Shown here: piece after piece, positions 23,043 through 29,369 of the stretch
Layout of the letters: each line of letters starts with the position of its first letter
Numbering within the stretch: the first letter of the stretch is position 1
Assembly (NCBI GenBank): GCA_937886715.1
Contig: CAKZZD010000049.1
Coordinates: 1 to 29,369 of the forward strand
Origin: an uncultured Bacteroidales bacterium
GTDB lineage: Bacteria > Bacteroidota > Bacteroidia > Bacteroidales > P3
Direction: 5' to 3'
Length of the DNA: 29,369 nt
Program-made: the position numbers and the translations under genes
Notes under the pieces: generated by a model
What the model saw: only the letters and a program-made list of their open reading frames with translations
Told to the model about the DNA's origin: nothing
Databases searched by the model: none

Positions 23043-23819
23043 ATGTACGAACATCTGAAAATAGAGGAAAAAGGAATGGTGGCCATACTCACCATCTCAG
23101 CGCCAAAGAGTCTGAACGCCCTCAACAGCAAAATACTGAACGAATTGGACGACTATTTGAGTCAATTCGACTGCAACCGCCTGCGCTGCCTGATCGTGAC
23201 CGGCGATGGAGAAAAATCGTTTGTCGCCGGAGCCGACATCAGCGAAATGGCAAGTTTGAACATGCTTGAAGGCAACGCTTTCGGTGCCCGTGGAGCCAAG
23301 GTGTTCCGCAAACTGGAAACACTGCATGTGCCTGTGATTGCTGCCGTCAATGGCTTTGCCCTGGGTGGCGGTTGCGAGTTGGCCATGGCCTGCGACATCC
23401 GCATCTGCTCCGAGAACGCCAAATTCGGCCAACCCGAGGTGGGACTGGGCATCATACCCGGTTTCAGCGGCACCGTGCGTCTGGCACGCCTGGTAGGCAT
23501 GGGCATGGCCAAGCAGCTGATTTTCACAGGCAAACCCATCAAGGCCGACGAAGCCCTGCGCATCGGACTGGTGAACGCCGTGGTGCCCCAGTCCGAACTG
23601 ATGGACAAGGCTCTGGAAATGGCCAACCAGATTGCCGCCAATGCGCCGCTGGCCGTCAAAGCTGCCAAACTCTGCATCAACGATGAATGGGACATGGATG
23701 CCGACGCCGCCATCCTTAACGAGAACGTCATCTTCGGACGTTGTTTCCTCACCGAAGACCAAAAACAAGGCATGAAGGCCTTCCTGGAAAAGGGAAAATA
23801 CGAATTCCAAGGCAAATAG
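23043..23819 (+). CDS. Enoyl-CoA hydratase (crotonase)
   Basis: A 258-aa crotonase-fold enzyme predicted to interconvert 3-hydroxybutyryl-CoA and crotonyl-CoA. It has the oxyanion-hole segment AGADISEM and both hydratase glutamates, one in GGGCELAMACD and the other in FGQPEVGLG. IPGFSGTVRLARLVG differs slightly from the usual IPGFGGTQRL. The 3-hydroxybutyryl-CoA dehydrogenase gene follows after 71 nt, supporting a short-chain C4 role in butyrate or 3-hydroxyacyl metabolism. Thiolase and butyryl-CoA dehydrogenase are not in the window, so the pathway direction is inference. Confidence 0.9.
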   Translation: MYEHLKIEEKGMVAILTISAPKSLNALNSKILNELDDYLSQFDCNRLRCLIVTGDGEKSFVAGADISEMASLNMLEGNAFGARGAKVFRKLETLHVPVIAAVNGFALGGGCELAMACDIRICSENAKFGQPEVGLGIIPGFSGTVRLARLVGMGMAKQLIFTGKPIKADEALRIGLVNAVVPQSELMDKALEMANQIAANAPLAVKAAKLCINDEWDMDADAAILNENVIFGRCFLTEDQKQGMKAFLEKGKYEFQGK

Positions 23820-23890
23820 AAACATGGCGCAAATCGCCCACCCGCGACAATAATCAACAATTCAACAATAACAAATAAACATCCAACATT

Positions 23891-24727
23891 ATGAAAATCT
23901 GTGTTATCGGAACCGGCACGATGGCCAAAGGCATTGTGAAAGCCTTCGCCGCCAAGATGCCCATTGTCATGAAAAGCCGCACACAGGCCAGCCTGGACAA
24001 GGCCATGGCCTCCATTGCCAAAGGCTACGGAAAACTGGTTGAAAAAGGCAAAATGACCCAAGAGGCCGTCGATGCCCTGATGGCCAATATCACCACCACC
24101 ACCGACTATGCGACATTTGCCGATGCCGACCTCGTGATTGAGGCCGCCGTCGAGGAGATGCAGCTCAAGAAGGACGTATTCACCGAACTGGATAGCATCT
24201 GCAAACCCGAGACGATCTTCGCCACCAACAGCAGCTCGCTTTCCATCACCGAAATCGCCGCCTGCACCAAGCGCCCCGCCCAGTTTATCGGCATGCACTT
24301 CTTCAACCCCGCCGACCGTATGGCCCTGGTCGAGGTGATCCGAGGCCAGCTGACCAGCGACGAGGTGACAAAATGCGTTGTCGATCTGGCCAAGAGCATC
24401 GGAAAAGAGCCCGTTGAGGTGAAAGAAGCCCCGGGATTTGTCGTCAACCGCATTCTCATCCCCATGATCAACGAAGCTGTTGGCATTCTCGCCGACGGTA
24501 TCGCCAGTGCCGAGGACATCGACAAATGCATGCAGCTCGGCGCAAACCACCCCATGGGCCCGCTCGCATTGGCCGACCTCATCGGCAACGATGTCAACCT
24601 GGCCATCATGGAAGTGCTCTACAAAGAGTTCGGCGATCCCAAGTATCGTCCTCACCCCCTGCTGCGCAAGATGGTGCGCGCCGGCCTCCTCGGCCGCAAA
24701 ACTGGTGAGGGTTTCTACAAATATTGA
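23891..24727 (+). CDS. hbd: 3-hydroxybutyryl-CoA dehydrogenase
   Basis: A 278-aa enzyme reducing acetoacetyl-CoA to 3-hydroxybutyryl-CoA (or the reverse). Seen are an N-terminal Rossmann fold with GTGTMAKG (7-14), the catalytic serine region TNSSSLSITE, the catalytic histidine in GMHFFNP, EAPGFVVNRILIPMINEAVG, and the GANHPMGP asparagine. The glycine motif reads GxGxxA, and the end of beta-2 carries Ser29-Arg30 where clostridial NADH-dependent enzymes have Asp, which points to NADPH. It is cotranscribed with the crotonase and closed by a strong terminator. Confidence 0.92.
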   Translation: MKICVIGTGTMAKGIVKAFAAKMPIVMKSRTQASLDKAMASIAKGYGKLVEKGKMTQEAVDALMANITTTTDYATFADADLVIEAAVEEMQLKKDVFTELDSICKPETIFATNSSSLSITEIAACTKRPAQFIGMHFFNPADRMALVEVIRGQLTSDEVTKCVVDLAKSIGKEPVEVKEAPGFVVNRILIPMINEAVGILADGIASAEDIDKCMQLGANHPMGPLALADLIGNDVNLAIMEVLYKEFGDPKYRPHPLLRKMVRAGLLGRKTGEGFYKY

Positions 24728-24742
24728 TTTTCCGACACATCA

Positions 24743-24775
24743 CAAAAAAGCCCCGCCTCTGGCGGGGCTTTTTTG
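24743..24775. terminator. Bidirectional intrinsic terminator
   Basis: CAAAAAAGCCCCGCC (24743-24757) and GGCGGGGCTTTTTTG (24761-24775) are perfect complements around TCT. This gives a GC-rich stem with a T-run in both directions. It ends hbd rightward and backs up the exonuclease operon leftward. Confidence 0.93.
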
Positions 24776-24785
24776 CGTATAGAAA

Positions 24786-24813
24786 ATACGAATGGCACAG
24801 CGACCATTCGTAT
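24786..24813 (-). terminator. Second hairpin ending the exonuclease operon
   Basis: ATACGAATGG (24786-24795) and CCATTCGTAT (24804-24813) form a 10-bp stem with an 8-nt loop. On the minus strand it is followed by TTTCTAT. It lies 27 nt after the exonuclease stop. Confidence 0.6.
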
Positions 24814-24840
24814 ATATAATTATTGTATACCGGAACAGGT

Positions 24841-25701
24841 TCATCCCTGCCCGAAATGTGCTTTCAGCTCGTCGATCTTCTTCTGCTTGCGGCGATCCCA
24901 GATAGCAGTAATCACTTTCTTGGTGCTCAAGGGGAAATCGGCTTTCATCATCCAATCATAATACGACGGTTCCTGTTCAAATATTTCTTCCACAGGTTTG
25001 CCTTTGTGCTTACCGAAGTTGAAGACCTCCCGGTGACGGGGATCATATCCGATATGGCCGACAAGATCGGCCCACTGGCTGTTGGCCGTGAAAGCGCTGA
25101 GTGCATCGATATCGTTGACTACCGGGCAGCTTGTCTTGCCGTTGAAGTCCTTATAAGCCACCCCCTCGTATCGATCGAGCTGAGCCTTGAGCACTTCATA
25201 GGTAGCTTCAGTGTCAGCCGCTGCCGTATGGGCATTTTCAAGATCCTTGCCACAATAGAAACTATATGCGGCCTTAAGGGTGCGTTGCTCCATTTTGTGG
25301 AAAATGTTTTGCACATCAACGAGCCGCCTCACCGAAAGGTCAAAGTCTATCCCCGCACGGAGAAATTCCTCAACCAGCAGGGGGACATCGAACTTGTTGC
25401 TGTTATAGCCGGCCAAATCGGCATCACCGATAAACTGGAGCAACTCAGGAGCCAGCTCCGCAAACGTGGGTTTGTCGGCCACATCGGCGTCGGAGATGCC
25501 ATGAATGGCGGTTGTCGCCTCGGGGATATGCACTGTGTTGCCTTGTGCATCGGCAGGACGGACACGGTAGACGCGTTCGTCCTTGGTTGTGTCAGGCATC
25601 ACCTTATAAAGGCATATTTCAACAATATGGTCGCTCCCGACCTGGACTCCTGTGGTCTCAAGATCGAAGAAAACGATGGGCTTGGTCAGATTCAGTTCCA
25701 T
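24841..25701 (-). CDS. DEDDh 3'-5' exonuclease (DnaQ-like) with DUF3820-like tail
   Basis: A 286-aa protein. The N-terminal exonuclease domain has ExoI D13/E15 in FFDLETTG, ExoII D105 in NSNKFDVPLL, and ExoIII H158/D163 in NAHTAAADTEAT, so the DEDDh set is complete. The C-terminal FNFGKHKGKPVEEIF segment (from about 225) resembles DUF3820. It could act in DNA repair, as a proofreading-like exonuclease, or in RNA trimming; sequence does not decide. It starts 9 nt after the kdsA stop and is last in the operon. Confidence 0.86.
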   Translation of the reverse strand: MELNLTKPIVFFDLETTGVQVGSDHIVEICLYKVMPDTTKDERVYRVRPADAQGNTVHIPEATTAIHGISDADVADKPTFAELAPELLQFIGDADLAGYNSNKFDVPLLVEEFLRAGIDFDLSVRRLVDVQNIFHKMEQRTLKAAYSFYCGKDLENAHTAAADTEATYEVLKAQLDRYEGVAYKDFNGKTSCPVVNDIDALSAFTANSQWADLVGHIGYDPRHREVFNFGKHKGKPVEEIFEQEPSYYDWMMKADFPLSTKKVITAIWDRRKQKKIDELKAHFGQG

Positions 25702-25710
25702 ATAAAAAGA

Positions 25711-26529
25711 CTACAGATTAATAACAGCCCGGCGAATGGCTACAAGTCGCTCAAGCAACTGTTCAGCCTTGTCGAGCCGCAGCATGTTGGCGCCGTCGCT
25801 TTTAGCGTGGGCGGGGTCGGGATGCGTCTCCATGAAAATGCCGTCGCATCCGACAGCCACCGCTGCGCGTCCGATAGTTTCAATCATGTCGGGGTCGCCG
25901 CCGGTGACACCTTCCGACTGGTTGGGCCGCTGGAGCGAGTGTGTGATGTCCACCACCACCGGCAATCTGTTTTGCTGCATAATGGGCACCCCACGGAAAT
26001 CGACCACCAAATCTTGGTATCCGAATGTAGTCCCCCTCTCCGTCAGCATCGCATCGGTACATCCGAAGGCTTTCAGCTTCTCCACCACATGCTTCATGGC
26101 ACCGGGCGACAGGAACTGTCCTTTCTTCACGCTGATGCATTTGCCCGTTTCGGCGGCGGCTTTCAGCAGATCGGTCTGCCGGCAAAGGAAAGCCGGTATC
26201 TGCAGCACATCGACATATTGTGCAGCAATCGCCGCCTCGGCTTCACTGTGGATGTCGGTGAGCACGGGCACACCGAAGCGTTGCCGTATTTCAGCCAGCA
26301 CTTCCAGCCCTTGCCTGTCGCCTACCCCGGTGAATGAGTCGATGCTTGTGCGGTTGGCCTTACGGTAGCTGGCTTTGAACACATAAGGTATCTGCAGGCG
26401 ACGGGTGATCTCCACCAGCCGCTGGCACACCTCAAAGGGGTTCTGCCGGTCCTCAATCACACAAGGACCGGCAATCAGGAAGAAATTGCCGGTCGATGTA
26501 TAGGGTAATTGTATTGATGTGGGATACAT
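25711..26529 (-). CDS. kdsA: 3-deoxy-8-phosphooctulonate (KDO-8-P) synthase
   Basis: Condenses PEP with arabinose 5-phosphate to KDO-8-phosphate for the LPS inner core. The 272-aa protein shows FFLIAGPCVIED (16-27), FKASYRKANRTS, LTDIHSEAEA, VKKGQFLSP, TERGTTFGYQDLVVDFR and the late FMETHPDPAHAKSDGANML. The Asn in KANRTS is typical of KdsA and separates it from DAHP synthase. It is of the same fold as the aromatic-pathway fusion at 10396. The four-helix-bundle gene ends 8 nt upstream and the exonuclease gene begins 9 nt downstream. Confidence 0.95.
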   Translation of the reverse strand: MYPTSIQLPYTSTGNFFLIAGPCVIEDRQNPFEVCQRLVEITRRLQIPYVFKASYRKANRTSIDSFTGVGDRQGLEVLAEIRQRFGVPVLTDIHSEAEAAIAAQYVDVLQIPAFLCRQTDLLKAAAETGKCISVKKGQFLSPGAMKHVVEKLKAFGCTDAMLTERGTTFGYQDLVVDFRGVPIMQQNRLPVVVDITHSLQRPNQSEGVTGGDPDMIETIGRAAVAVGCDGIFMETHPDPAHAKSDGANMLRLDKAEQLLERLVAIRRAVINL

Positions 26530-26537
26530 ATTCCGTA

Positions 26538-26984
26538 TCAGTATGACATGTCGTCTGAAGATGCATACGCGTCGGAAGATTCGCCCTCGTGGCGCCGTTC
26601 AGGCACTCGTTGCAACGAGATTATCAATGCGCCCAACATTCGGGTCAGCTCCATCAGATATTCCCGCGACTGATTGTACCTTTCATCGTCGAACGAGCCC
26701 AAATTGTGGGCCACCTCGGTGTAGACCACACATTCCCGAATGGCAGTTTTGGCAATCTTCAGATAGTGATCAAATTGGCTTTTGCTGCGACTGGAACCCT
26801 CGGCAATGTTAAGGGCAATGTCGTATGCCGAGTGGCAGAAAGCTCTCGACAAGGCCTTCTCATTCTCGTTGGCATTAACTGTCAGCTGTCTTGTAACCCA
26901 TGTGGCATAGTCTGTCGCTTTACCGTAAACCCTCAAATCTTCGAAACGAAAAAAGCTGACGGTCTTTTCTTCTTGCTGTTCCAT
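26538..26984 (-). CDS. Four-helix-bundle protein (23S rRNA intervening-sequence-type)
   Basis: A 148-aa helical protein of the TIGR02436 / S23 type. Marks are FRFEDLRVYGKATDYA at the start, then FCHSAYDIALNIAEGSSRS, DHYLKIAKTAIRECVVYTEVAHNLG and YLMELTRMLGALI. Relatives were first found within 23S rRNA intervening sequences, but here no rRNA is near and the gene lies between a DHOD-like gene and kdsA, as freestanding copies do in many Bacteroidota. Its role is unknown. An acidic, serine-rich C-terminal tail is present. Confidence 0.85.
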   Translation of the reverse strand: MEQQEEKTVSFFRFEDLRVYGKATDYATWVTRQLTVNANENEKALSRAFCHSAYDIALNIAEGSSRSKSQFDHYLKIAKTAIRECVVYTEVAHNLGSFDDERYNQSREYLMELTRMLGALIISLQRVPERRHEGESSDAYASSDDMSY

Positions 26985-27037
26985 ACTAAATTATTGTATT
27001 TGTGTTTAATGAAAAATGGTTTTTGTCTAATGGTTCG

Positions 27038-28021
27038 TCATACAATCTCGGCGAAATACTTCATGAACTGCGTGCGCATGGCAACCGAAGTCTTGTCGGT
27101 GGGCTGCACCGACAGCTTGCCTCTGAATATGGACACGTTGTCGTAGCCTTTCTTTTCCATCCAGCTCTCCAGGCCCTGCTGCAATTCTTTGATATAGTCG
27201 ACGCCATTCTTGTACAGGCAACTGACCACCTGCACGGTATTCGCGCCGGCCAAAAGCATCTTCACCACATCGTCCGATGTGTACACTCCGGTCGAAGCGC
27301 TGATGTCACATCTCATCTTCTTGCTCAGGATGGCCACCCATCGAAGCGTGTTGTATATGTCGGTCGGTGCCGACAGCCAAGAGGCGTTTTTCATGCTTTC
27401 CGACTCTGTGTCAATGTCCACCTGCACCGATTTGTTGAACATCGTCACGCCTTGGATACCCATCCACGACAACTGCTGCATCTGCTTCGCCATATCGGTG
27501 AAATAGGTGCCCACTTTCACGCTGACAGGAATCGATATCGATTTACGCAAAGTATTGATAATCTGCGTAAACGTACGCTCCACATCATCAGCCGAGAGCG
27601 ATGTTTCATACGGCAGGATGGCCATATTCAGCTCCAATGCGTCGCATCCGGCCTCCTGAAAACGCACAGCATACGTCAGCCAGTTCTCGTACGAAAAGCA
27701 GTTGATGCTTCCAATCACCGGTATCGTCAACCGCCGTTTCGCCTCGCGGATCATCGAGAAATGCTTCTCCAACGAATCGTCGGCCACATGGCTGGCAATA
27801 TACTCGTAGCTGTCGCCGTAATTGTCCGTTGGGGCAACCACATGCGTATTGCGTTTGATATCATAGATAATCTGCTCCTCAAAGACAGACTTCAACACCA
27901 CAGCGCCTGCACCGCAGGCCTCCATCTCGACCATCTTGTCGACATCAGCCGTCAAGCCACAGCTGCCCACAATAATGGGGCTCTTCAGGTCAATACCCAA
28001 ATATCGAGTCGTTGTATCCAT
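27038..28021 (-). CDS. Dihydroorotate dehydrogenase-like flavoprotein
   Basis: A 327-aa FMN-type TIM-barrel protein related to class 1 DHODs. It shows TTRYLGIDLKSPIIVGSCGLT, then IPVSVKVGTYFTD, and the FMN-phosphate-binding end ISASTGVYTSDDVVKMLLAGANTVQV. The loop that carries the catalytic base in true DHODs (LNxSCPN or ISSPN) is replaced by ELNMAILPYET (130-140), with neither Cys nor Ser at that place. A pyrimidine role is therefore doubtful and pyrD should not be assigned. It is the first gene of the operon with the four-helix-bundle protein, kdsA and exonuclease. Confidence 0.85.
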   Translation of the reverse strand: MDTTTRYLGIDLKSPIIVGSCGLTADVDKMVEMEACGAGAVVLKSVFEEQIIYDIKRNTHVVAPTDNYGDSYEYIASHVADDSLEKHFSMIREAKRRLTIPVIGSINCFSYENWLTYAVRFQEAGCDALELNMAILPYETSLSADDVERTFTQIINTLRKSISIPVSVKVGTYFTDMAKQMQQLSWMGIQGVTMFNKSVQVDIDTESESMKNASWLSAPTDIYNTLRWVAILSKKMRCDISASTGVYTSDDVVKMLLAGANTVQVVSCLYKNGVDYIKELQQGLESWMEKKGYDNVSIFRGKLSVQPTDKTSVAMRTQFMKYFAEIV

Positions 28022-28056
28022 AATTACCTTTCAATTTCATTATCCAATAATCTGTG

Positions 28057-28064
28057 CAAAGATA
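28057..28064 (-). promoter_or_regulatory. -7 box of the DHOD-like/kdsA operon
   Basis: TATCTTTG on the minus strand (28057-28064) gives a leader of about 30 nt to ATG 28021. No -33 TTTG is seen at the usual distance. Confidence 0.7.
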
Positions 28065-28088
28065 TGTAAAATATAAATATGAAAAAAA

Positions 28089-28145
28089 TTTTTGTTTGAA
28101 TTTAACAATGCAAAACATTGTACAGAACTGATACTCAAACAAAAA
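28089..28145. repeat. Inverted repeat between divergent promoters
   Basis: TTTTTGTTTGA (28089-28099) and TCAAACAAAAA (28135-28145) are perfect complements enclosing a smaller CAATG/CATTG stem (28106-28110, 28116-28120). It sits between the DHOD-like and TPR promoters in an AT-rich gap. It could be an operator or a small structured RNA. Confidence 0.45.
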
Positions 28146-28224
28146 AAACTTAACATTATTTTGCACCTCGCATGTGGCGGATCATAAAAAGATAATAATT
28201 ATTCCACAATTCATAAAAAAGTTG

Positions 28225-28232
28225 TACTTTTG
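28225..28232 (+). promoter_or_regulatory. -7 box of the TPR gene
   Basis: TACTTTTG at 28225-28232 gives a leader of about 45 nt to ATG 28283. The -33 region is not recognisable. Confidence 0.65.
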
Positions 28233-28282
28233 CAAAAGTTTTTTCGACAGAAATCATAGATAACAAAACACACTCATCCATA

Positions 28283-28957
28283 ATGAAAGAACAAGCTGAA
28301 GACAAAAACACCGAAATGGGAACCGTAATCTCCCGTTCCGAGGAATTTATCAGAAAAAACCAGAAAACGCTGATCATCATCCTCTGCGCAATCCTCGTCA
28401 TCATCCTGGCCATCTTCGGCCTGCGCAAATGGTATTTCCAACCCCGTGAGACCCGCGCAGCCAGCGAAATGTTTGCAGCCGAGCAGTGGTATGCCCAAGG
28501 CGACTTCCAGAAAGCCCTCGACGGCGACGACACCCATCGCGGACTCCTCTCCGTCATCGACAAATACGGCTGCACCAAAGCCGGCAACCTGGCCAAATAC
28601 TATGCCGGCATTGCCAACCTCCAGTTAGGCAACTTCCAGGAGGCATCCAAATGGCTCGGAAAATATAAAGGCAAGGACGCCTTCACCGGCTCCATCGCAA
28701 AAATGGCACAGGGCGATGCCGAAATGGAACTCGGCAACACCGACAATGCCATCCGCCATTACCTCCAGGCCGCCAAAAACGACAAGAACGAAATCACCAC
28801 CCCCTCCGCCCTCTTCAAAGCCGGCATGGGCTACCTCATGCTCGAAAAGAACAAAGAGGCCCTCGAATGCTTCCAGCAGATCAAGGACAACTACAGAGAG
28901 TCGACCGAGTGGAACGACATCGACCGTTACATTGCCATCGCCGAAAACGCCAAATAA
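28283..28957 (+). CDS. Membrane-anchored tetratricopeptide-repeat protein (YfgM-like layout)
   Basis: A 224-aa protein with a short charged N-terminus, one transmembrane helix at about 29-47 (TLIIILCAILVIILAIFGL) and a periplasmic helical domain with TPR-type repeats (YYAGIANLQLGNFQEASKWLGKY, AQGDAEMELGNTDNAIRHYLQAA, FKAGMGYLMLEKNKEALECFQQI). This layout is that of YfgM-like proteins, which in other bacteria assist periplasmic chaperones and the Sec translocon; that role here is inference. It has its own promoter and an intrinsic terminator. Confidence 0.85.
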   Translation: MKEQAEDKNTEMGTVISRSEEFIRKNQKTLIIILCAILVIILAIFGLRKWYFQPRETRAASEMFAAEQWYAQGDFQKALDGDDTHRGLLSVIDKYGCTKAGNLAKYYAGIANLQLGNFQEASKWLGKYKGKDAFTGSIAKMAQGDAEMELGNTDNAIRHYLQAAKNDKNEITTPSALFKAGMGYLMLEKNKEALECFQQIKDNYRESTEWNDIDRYIAIAENAK

Positions 28958-28988
28958 TCTCCTGGCGCCAACGACCAATACAACACCC

Positions 28989-29025
28989 TGAGGGCGGCAT
29001 CATCTACCAATGCCGCCCTCATCGT
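28989..29025 (+). terminator. Terminator of the TPR gene
   Basis: TGAGGGCGGCAT (28989-29000) pairs with ATGCCGCCCTCA (29010-29021) around a 9-nt loop, followed by TCGTTTT. It lies 31 nt after the stop. Confidence 0.8.
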
Positions 29026-29100
29026 TTTATGCCCACCCTCTTCATATTATATAATACACCTCCCTTAGGTACCCCGTCAGCCCACCACACCGTCCCTCTT

Positions 29101-29193
29101 AGCTCAATGTTTCTTGAACGCTTGTTGTACGACTGTTGTACGAAAAATGTTCGTACAACAGTCGTACAGCAGCCGTACATCAGTCATCCGTCG
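29101..29193. repeat. Inverted 11-nt repeat array, copy 3
   Basis: The same core as copy 1: TGTTGTACGACTGTTGTACG + AA, spacer AAATG, and the inverted arm with one mismatch. Rightward 11-nt units: TTCGTACAACA (29150), GTCGTACAGCA (29161), GCCGTACATCA (29172), GTCATCCGTCG (29183). Leftward on the minus strand: TTCGTACAACA (29144), GTCGTACAACA (29133), AGCGTTCAAGA (29122), AACATTGAGCT (29111). It lies between the TPR terminator and the next promoter. The flanks differ from copy 1, so only the array is shared. Confidence 0.82.
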
Positions 29194-29315
29194 GTGGTGG
29201 CGGGCCCGACAATGCCATGGGGGACTGGACAAATCTGGTGCATCGGATGCTATTCCGGTCGTCCTGTCCGAATGCTCCATTCCGAAATCTCTATCGTTTT
29301 TTTTCACTTCATCAT

Positions 29316-29346
29316 TTTGCCATTTCATTTTTTTTTCTTAATTTTG
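29316..29346 (+). promoter_or_regulatory. Promoter for a gene right of the window
   Basis: -7 TAATTTTG (29339-29346) and -33 TTTG (29316-29319) are 19 bp apart. No start codon follows in the last 23 nt, so its gene begins outside the window. Confidence 0.7.
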
Positions 29347-29369
29347 CAACGTCGAACAAAAACATACAG

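Noticed and set aside
24823..26337. A 504-codon frame on the plus strand across the exonuclease and kdsA genes
   Set aside because: It spans two real leftward genes and their junction and matches no family.
27038..28021. pyrD assignment
   Set aside because: The catalytic loop of dihydroorotate dehydrogenases is not present, so only a DHOD-like call is supported.

Overview
The window looks like a chromosomal segment of a Bacteroidota (Bacteroidales-type) bacterium, probably a host-associated anaerobe. The evidence is: repeated promoters of the form TAnnTTTG with a TTTG/TTG box about 19-20 bp upstream; no Shine-Dalgarno sequences; a SusC-like TonB receptor coupled to a DUF4249 lipoprotein; a DAHP synthase-chorismate mutase fusion; a radical SAM/lipoprotein system; and fermentation genes (acetate kinase, CoA-transferase, crotonase, 3-hydroxybutyryl-CoA dehydrogenase). 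Coding DNA is GC-rich, while promoters and leaders are AT-rich. No phage, IS element, CRISPR, tRNA or rRNA was seen.

Layout. 1-728 has no gene; it holds an outward promoter and a purine-rich array of 11-nt repeats. 729-3931 holds a secreted GH20 hexosaminidase and a divergent GNAT acetyltransferase. 3995-8397 reads leftward: CoA-transferase and marC, then metK with a SAM-II-like leader, then pdxJ. 8510-10344 is a leftward radical SAM/lipoprotein operon that includes a 47-residue mini-lipoprotein gene at 9582-9725. 10396-11490 is the DAHP synthase/chorismate mutase, facing leftward rplU-rpmA. 12435-13963 is a TIGR04076-type small protein translationally coupled to acetate kinase. 14125-19624 is a leftward cluster, glnA-folK-TonB receptor-DUF4249. 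20047-22993 is rightward: zinc metallopeptidase, MORN-like lipoprotein, CCA-adding enzyme. 23043-24727 is rightward crotonase plus 3-hydroxybutyryl-CoA dehydrogenase. 24841-28021 is a leftward operon: DHOD-like protein, four-helix-bundle protein, kdsA, 3'-5' exonuclease. 28283-28957 is a membrane-anchored TPR protein, followed by a promoter for a gene beyond the window.

Most unusual are the intergenic elements built from units of exactly 11 nt arranged as two divergent arrays around a symmetric centre, with units decaying away from the centre. Three (4880-4972, around 14059-14093, 29101-29193) share a GTCGTACAACA unit. A fourth (19788-19877) has the same architecture with an unrelated unit, GGTAGGAGTTG. 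A one-sided purine-rich array (436-567) also keeps 11-nt phase. Other leads are the metK leader, which matches the SAM-II riboswitch pseudoknot position by position; the mini-lipoprotein next to the radical SAM gene; an acetate kinase with a changed acyl pocket; and a hydroxybutyryl-CoA dehydrogenase with NADP-type cofactor residues.
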